A stretch of DNA of 8,810 bases from a bacterium (GTDB lineage Bacteria; Bacillota_I; Bacilli_A; RFN20; CAG-826), in contig JAHZFY010000014.1 in NCBI GenBank assembly GCA_019421105.1, positions 1,198 through 10,007 on the forward strand, written 5' to 3'. Both the position numbers and the translations under genes were made by a program. The notes under the pieces were generated by a model. The model had not been told where the DNA came from and searched no databases. It was given only the letters and a program-made list of their open reading frames with translations. Positions 5,486 through 8,810 of the stretch are shown here, piece after piece (position 1 is the first letter of the stretch; each line of letters begins with the position of its first letter).

Positions 5486-7261
5486 ATGAAAATTCAAAAT
5501 CATGAAGGTCAAATTATCGAAATTGAAAAATCAACAAAAGAGGCCTTTGAAACATTAAATCATTCTACTTCTCACCTTTTAGCGGAAGCTATTCAAGCAT
5601 TGTATCCTGATGCTAAATTTGGCTTTGGTCCTGCTATTGAAGAAGGGTTTTATTACGACATTGATTTTAAGACCCCAATTACTTTAGAAGATTTACCTGC
5701 TATCGAAAAGAAAATGCATGAATTAGCGAGTAAAAAAGAAAAGATTTTAAGAAAAGAAGTAAGTAAAAAAGAGGCTTTAGAAATCTTTAAGGATAACGAA
5801 TATAAAGTTGAATTAATCAATGGTATTGAAGATACCATCACCGTTTATTCTCAAGGTGATTTTGTCGATTTGTGTGCTGGTCCACATCTATTAAACACCG
5901 ATCAAATCAAACACTTTAAATTATTATCTTTAGCAGGTGCTTATTGGAGAGGCGATAGCAAAAATAAGATGTTGACAAGAATTTATGGAACATCTTGGTT
6001 TACCGCTGATGATTTAAATAACTATTTAAATCTAATCGAAGAAAGAAAAAGAAGAGATCACCGTTTATTAGGTAAACAACTAGGTTTATTCATGATGTCA
6101 GAATATGGACCTGGTTTCCCATTCTGGCTACCTAATGGCATGATTTTAAGAAACAATTTAATTGAATATTGGAGACAACAACATATCAAATTTAATTATG
6201 ATTTTGTTGATACCCCTATTATTCTATCTCGCGAATTATGGGAAACCTCAGGACACTGGGATCATTATAGAGATAATATGTACACAGTTAAAATCGATGA
6301 AAAAGATTATGCAATTAAACCAATGAACTGCCCAGGTGGTATTTTAGTGTTTAAAAATAGCATCCATTCTTATCGCGATTTACCAGTTCGACTTGCTGAA
6401 TTAGGACACGTCCATCGTCATGAAGCATCAGGTGCTTTAAATGGTTTATTTAGAGTTAGAACATTTACTCAAGATGACGCTCATATATTCTGTACAAAAG
6501 AACAATTAACCGAAGAAATCGTCACTTTATTAAAATTTTATGAAGAAATGTATTCTGTCTTTGGTCTAGATTATAACATCGAATTATCCACAAGACCTTT
6601 AGAAGGGTATATTGGCGATATCAATATTTGGAATGAAAGCGAAAAAATATTAGAAGAAGCTTGCTTAAAATCTGGACACAATTTCAAAATCAACCCAGGT
6701 GATGGAGCGTTCTATGGTCCAAAATTAGACTTTAAATTAAAAGATTCTATGGGTCGTATTTGGCAATGTGGAACAATTCAATTAGATATGAATTTACCTC
6801 ACCGCTTTGAAGTTAGCTACATCGATGAAAACGGAGAAAAAGTTGAACCAATCATGCTCCATAGAGCATGTCTTGGATCAATTGAAAGATTCATCGGTAT
6901 TTTAATTGAACATTATGCTGGTGCCTTCCCACTTTGGTTAGCGCCATTACAAATCAATATTTTACCAGTCAATAACAACTTCCATTTAGACTATGCAAAT
7001 AAGCTATGTCAAAAATTAAAAGATTTAGGCTTTAGAGTAAAAGTTGATGATAGCAATGAAAAATTAGGTTATAGAATGAGAAATTCTCAAATTAATAAAG
7101 TTCCATTAACCTTAGTTATCGGTGATAATGAAGTTGCTAATAACATGGTCACATATCGCCGCTACTCATTTAAAGATCAAATTCAAGTCAGCGTTGATGA
7201 TTTCATCAACATGATTCAAGATGATTTAAAAAATAAAAAACATTACGTCAATAAAGACTAA
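5486..7261 (+). CDS. thrS: Threonyl-tRNA synthetase lacking the TGS domain
   Basis: A 591-residue class II synthetase that charges tRNA-Thr. The editing domain shows HSTSH (26-30, the HxxxH motif) and CAGPH (130-134), which remove mischarged serine. The catalytic domain has the zinc ligands Cys282 (MNCPGG), His333 (DAHIF) and His459 (LHRA), motif 2 around GHVHRHEASGALNGLFRVR and motif 3 in LHRACLGSIERF. The anticodon-binding domain (about 488-585) includes LGYRMRNSQINKVP. Usual ThrRS is about 640 residues with an N-terminal TGS domain; here roughly 50 residues are missing and the protein begins at the editing domain. The start is well fixed: AGGAGG at 5472-5477, 8 nt before the ATG, with the T-box leader directly upstream, so no TGS coding sequence has been cut off by a wrong start choice. 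The preceding T-box gives specific control by tRNA-Thr charging. Confidence 0.97.
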   Translation: MKIQNHEGQIIEIEKSTKEAFETLNHSTSHLLAEAIQALYPDAKFGFGPAIEEGFYYDIDFKTPITLEDLPAIEKKMHELASKKEKILRKEVSKKEALEIFKDNEYKVELINGIEDTITVYSQGDFVDLCAGPHLLNTDQIKHFKLLSLAGAYWRGDSKNKMLTRIYGTSWFTADDLNNYLNLIEERKRRDHRLLGKQLGLFMMSEYGPGFPFWLPNGMILRNNLIEYWRQQHIKFNYDFVDTPIILSRELWETSGHWDHYRDNMYTVKIDEKDYAIKPMNCPGGILVFKNSIHSYRDLPVRLAELGHVHRHEASGALNGLFRVRTFTQDDAHIFCTKEQLTEEIVTLLKFYEEMYSVFGLDYNIELSTRPLEGYIGDINIWNESEKILEEACLKSGHNFKINPGDGAFYGPKLDFKLKDSMGRIWQCGTIQLDMNLPHRFEVSYIDENGEKVEPIMLHRACLGSIERFIGILIEHYAGAFPLWLAPLQINILPVNNNFHLDYANKLCQKLKDLGFRVKVDDSNEKLGYRMRNSQINKVPLTLVIGDNEVANNMVTYRRYSFKDQIQVSVDDFINMIQDDLKNKKHYVNKD

Positions 7262-7293
7262 ACAATAAATCTTTAGATTTATACATAAAATTA

Positions 7294-7322
7294 TTGACAA
7301 TAATATCACTAGATGGTATTTT
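7294..7322 (+). promoter_or_regulatory. Promoter of the infC-rpmI-rplT operon
   Basis: A perfect -35 TTGACA (7294-7299), a 17-bp spacer and -10 TATTTT (7317-7322) with TG at 7314-7315 (extended -10). Transcription would begin near 7329, giving a leader of about 140 nt before infC. This is the best full promoter match in the window and fits a highly expressed ribosomal-protein operon. Confidence 0.8.
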
Positions 7323-7420
7323 AATTAATGCAAAACAGGCAGAAAGAAGAGGCACCCGCTTCTCGCCAGATCGAATATATTGATTGGCAAACGCTGCATA
7401 CTAAGTGCTATAGTATGGAT

Positions 7421-7445
7421 AACGGGTGCATTCGCGCCCGTTTTT
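7421..7445 (+). terminator. Attenuator hairpin in the infC leader
   Basis: AACGGGTGC (7421-7429), loop ATTC, GCGCCCGTT (7434-7442): a 9-bp GC-rich stem with one G-U pair, followed by TTTTT at 7441-7445. This is a typical intrinsic terminator placed just before the infC ribosome-binding site, so it acts as a regulated attenuator rather than an operon end. Confidence 0.88.
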
Positions 7446-7454
7446 GTTTGAAAA

Positions 7455-7460
7455 AAGGAG
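7455..7460 (+). promoter_or_regulatory. Ribosome-binding site that decides the infC start
   Basis: AAGGAG is the only strong Shine-Dalgarno near the infC N-terminus. The in-frame TTG at 7461 touches it directly (0 nt), too close to be used. In-frame ATC at 7470 is 9 nt away, a normal distance. No ATG or GTG is in frame between the SD and the conserved IF3 domain. Confidence 0.7.
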
Positions 7461-7469
7461 TTGATACTT

Positions 7470-8027
7470 ATCGCAGGCAGTCCATATGGCCCAAATCAAA
7501 ATCAAAAGCCAGACAAGAAAAATGAACCACTCATTAACGGTGCCGTCCGTTTCCCACAAGTATTGTTGATCGGAGCAAACGGTGAGCAATTAGGTGTTAT
7601 GTCATCTAGAGAAGCACAATTTAAAGCTAATGAATTAGAATTAGATTTAATGTGCGTTGCTCCTAATGGTAATCCACCAGTTTGTAAACTCGTCAACTAC
7701 GGAAAATATCGTTACGAATTGCAAAAGAAAGCAAAGATGGCCAAAAAGAATCAAAAAGTCGTTGAAAATAAAGAAATTCAATTGACTCCTCAAATTGGTC
7801 TACACGACATGGAAACAAAAGCAAGAAACGCAACTCGTTTCTTACAAGATGGCAATAAAGTGAAAGTTTGTTTACGCTTTAGAGGACGTCAAATGGCCCA
7901 CCAAGAAGTTGGCCAAGAAACAATTGAAAAATTCCTAGCTATGCTAGTGGATTATGGTTCAATTGAAAAAGCACCAGTATTAGATGGTAGAATGTTAATT
8001 GCTATCGTCGCTCCAAAAAAACAGTAA
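7470..8027 (+). CDS. infC: Translation initiation factor IF-3 (probable AUC start)
   Basis: IF3 binds the 30S subunit, keeps the ribosome subunits apart and proofreads the start codon and initiator tRNA. From ATC 7470 the protein is 185 residues, a normal IF3 length. The N-domain begins at EPLINGAVRFPQVLLIGANGEQLGVM and runs through LDLMCVAPNGNPPVCKLVNYGKYRYE. A Lys-rich linker (KKAKMAKKNQK) leads to the C-domain with KEIQLTPQIGLHDMETKARNATRFL, VCLRFRGRQMAH and the C-terminal RMLIAIVAPKK. AUU or similar rare starts are known for infC and allow IF3 to repress its own translation; an AUC start chosen by SD spacing fits this, but the start is inferred. If TTG 7461 were used the protein would be 188 residues. 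The gene follows the attenuated leader and shares an operon with rpmI, 16 nt downstream. Confidence 0.93.
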   Translation: MAGSPYGPNQNQKPDKKNEPLINGAVRFPQVLLIGANGEQLGVMSSREAQFKANELELDLMCVAPNGNPPVCKLVNYGKYRYELQKKAKMAKKNQKVVENKEIQLTPQIGLHDMETKARNATRFLQDGNKVKVCLRFRGRQMAHQEVGQETIEKFLAMLVDYGSIEKAPVLDGRMLIAIVAPKKQ

Positions 8028-8043
8028 GAGAGGAGAAAAAACA

Positions 8044-8238
8044 ATGGGAAAAATGAAATCCAAAAAAGCTTTAACAAAAAGAGTTAAAGTTACAGGAAGT
8101 GGAAAATTAGTGAGACATTCCGCTTACACATCACACTTAGCACCACATAAAACTCACAAACAAAAAAGACATTTAAGAAAAGCTAGCGTCGTTAGCAATT
8201 CTGATTACAAGAGAATTAAATTTCTCATTCAAAAATAA
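8044..8238 (+). CDS. rpmI: 50S ribosomal protein L35 (bL35)
   Basis: A 64-residue, strongly basic protein with the full bL35 pattern: MGKMKSKKALTKRVKVTGSG, RHSAYTSHLAPHKTHKQKR and HLRKASVVSNSDYKRIK. The length is typical of the family. ATG 8044 is chosen because AGGAG (8031-8035) lies 8 nt upstream and the protein then begins exactly like other L35 sequences; the frame is also open further upstream into infC, but that extension is not part of the family. bL35 is a component of the large ribosomal subunit. infC-rpmI-rplT is a highly conserved bacterial operon. The stop overlaps the rplT Shine-Dalgarno. Confidence 0.97.
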   Translation: MGKMKSKKALTKRVKVTGSGKLVRHSAYTSHLAPHKTHKQKRHLRKASVVSNSDYKRIKFLIQK

Positions 8239-8252
8239 GGAGGTAGTAGCAA

Positions 8253-8609
8253 ATGGCAAGAGTTAAAGGCGGAACCATTACCCACGCTCGTCGTAAAAAA
8301 ATCTTAAAACAAGCTAAAGGTTACTGGGGTTCCAAACACGTCTTATTTAAAACCGCTAAAGAACAAGTTTTACGTTCTCATCGCTATGCTTATATCGATC
8401 GTAGAAACATCAAACGTGACTTTAGAAAATTATGGATTAAAAGAATCAACGCTGCTTGCAGAATGTGCGATATCTCTTATTCCAAATTCATGCACGGCTT
8501 AAAATTAGCTAACGTTAACGTCAACCGTAAAATGTTATCTGAATTAGCTATTCATGATTTCAAAGCTTTCCAAGATTTAGTGGAAACAGCTAAAAAAGCT
8601 AGCAAATAA
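8253..8609 (+). CDS. rplT: 50S ribosomal protein L20 (bL20)
   Basis: A 118-residue basic protein matching bL20 along its length: MARVKGGTITHARRKKILKQAKGYWG at the start of the extended N-terminal tail, then SHRYAYIDRRNIKRDFRKLWI and the globular part INAACRMCDISYSKFMHGLKLANVNVNRKMLSELAI. bL20 binds 23S rRNA early in 50S assembly and, in Bacillota, feeds back on its own operon by binding the infC leader; the leader upstream here supports such a loop. AAGGAGG (8237-8243) lies 9 nt before the ATG and overlaps the rpmI stop, suggesting tight translational coupling. It is the last gene of the operon. Confidence 0.97.
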   Translation: MARVKGGTITHARRKKILKQAKGYWGSKHVLFKTAKEQVLRSHRYAYIDRRNIKRDFRKLWIKRINAACRMCDISYSKFMHGLKLANVNVNRKMLSELAIHDFKAFQDLVETAKKASK

Positions 8610-8626
8610 ATTCTAGTGTAATTAAT

Positions 8627-8654
8627 AAAAAACTTGGTTCAGCCAAGTTTTTTT
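8627..8654 (+). terminator. Intrinsic terminator of the infC-rpmI-rplT operon
   Basis: AACTTGG (8631-8637), loop TTCAG, CCAAGTT (8643-8649), with AAAA before the stem (8627-8630) and a T run from 8648 to 8654. The A run on the 5' side means the hairpin could also work on the other strand, though no minus-strand gene lies downstream within view. Confidence 0.93.
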
Positions 8655-8733
8655 ATTTTATTCATCTAATGATAATATAATAAATCATTGTGCTATATCA
8701 TTTTTTTGATACAGTATTATAAAGGACATAGAC

Positions 8734-8810
8734 ATGGCGATAAAATCTTATGATACTATATGCCTAGAAAATGCATCTATAAACGTTGCTACAATGTTTG
8801 AATATGCGAT
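8734..8810 (+). CDS. Unrecognised protein, N-terminal 25 residues only (runs off window)
   Basis: ATG 8734 has AAAGGA (8721-8726) 7 nt upstream and opens a frame that stays open to the window edge, reading MAIKSYDTICLENASINVATMFEYA. I do not recognise the family from so short a piece, and it shows no signal peptide or membrane segment. It uses ATA three times in 25 codons, unlike the ribosomal-protein genes just upstream, which hints at a lower expression level. It lies beyond a strong terminator, so it needs its own promoter. An inverted repeat TATCA-T6-TGATA (8696-8711) and a -10-like TATTAT (8715-8720) sit just before it, but no matching -35 is clear. Confidence 0.6.
   Translation, partial: MAIKSYDTICLENASINVATMFEYA

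Larger units (their letters stand above)
7329..7460 (+). promoter_or_regulatory. infC leader, probably an L20-type autoregulatory leader
   Basis: This structured leader precedes infC-rpmI-rplT, where Bacillota commonly carry an RNA bound by ribosomal protein L20. Seen: GCACCCG (7352-7358) is the exact complement of CGGGTGC (7423-7429), which is also the 5' arm of the attenuator hairpin, so the two pairings exclude each other. Between them lie CATACTA/TAGTATG (7397-7403/7411-7417, loop AGTGCTA) and a GCCA/TGGC helix (7365-7368/7385-7388). Inference: the long-range pairing is the antiterminator, and excess L20 shifts the RNA to the terminator form. A covariance search against the Rfam L20 leader model would settle the class. 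Confidence 0.75.

Noticed and set aside
7265..7282. Hairpin ATAAATC-TTTA-GATTTAT after thrS as a terminator
   Set aside because: The stem is almost all A-T and no T run follows; thrS may read through into the infC region.
7328..7525. A 65-codon frame across the infC leader, with a reverse-strand frame in the same place
   Set aside because: It covers the promoter start region, the attenuator hairpin and the infC start, has no SD, and resembles no protein; the RNA structure explains the sequence.
7999..8043. Upstream extension of rpmI in the same frame
   Set aside because: It overlaps infC, lacks an SD, and adds residues not found in L35; ATG 8044 has a good SD and the family N-terminus.
1..8810. 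Mycoplasma genetic code (TGA as Trp)
   Set aside because: TGG is used for conserved Trp residues, for example in polA and thrS, and TGA ends dnaB, so the standard bacterial code applies.
1..8810. Mobile elements, CRISPR arrays, toxin-antitoxin or defence genes
   Set aside because: No transposase, integrase, direct-repeat array or att-like repeat is visible; the genes are housekeeping in character.

Overview
This is an AT-rich, densely packed chromosomal segment from a low-GC Bacillota. DnaB and DnaI primosome proteins, a threonine T-box leader, an infC leader and polA-mutM-coaE next to dnaB/dnaI and thrS-infC-rpmI-rplT all point to Bacilli in the broad sense. The small genome style suggests an Erysipelotrichia or non-Mycoplasma Mollicutes-like lineage (inference). 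TGG encodes Trp and dnaB ends in TGA, so the genetic code looks standard. I see no mobile element, CRISPR array, tRNA or rRNA.

Layout. 1-449: the C-terminal part of DNA polymerase I. 462-1865: a single reading frame that joins formamidopyrimidine-DNA glycosylase (Fpg/MutM) to dephospho-CoA kinase (CoaE). 1837-4009, minus strand: dnaB-dnaI, the replicative-helicase loading proteins, pointing against polA-mutM and overlapping the mutM-coaE tail by 29 bp. 4010-4271: a divergent control region with extended -10 promoters for dnaB and pfkA and three consensus DnaA boxes. 4272-5231: pfkA, ATP-dependent 6-phosphofructokinase. About 5260-5470: a threonine-type T-box leader for thrS (5486-7261), whose product lacks the usual N-terminal TGS domain. 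7294-7460: a strong promoter and an L20-type leader with an attenuator, then infC (probable AUC start), rpmI and rplT, closed by a terminator at 8627-8654. 8734 onward: the first 25 codons of an unrecognised gene.

How it fits together. The left half is DNA replication and repair (Pol I, 8-oxoG removal, helicase loading), with CoA synthesis attached by fusion. The right half is translation (ThrRS, IF3, L35, L20), with each unit under its own RNA-level feedback. pfkA sits between them and shares its upstream region with dnaB. I found no clear new biological system. The most unusual points are the Fpg-CoaE fusion, the DnaI Walker A lysine changed to arginine, the DnaA-box cluster between dnaB and pfkA, the inverted dnaB-dnaI pair, the TGS-less ThrRS, a thrS T-box without an obvious terminator hairpin, and the non-canonical infC start.
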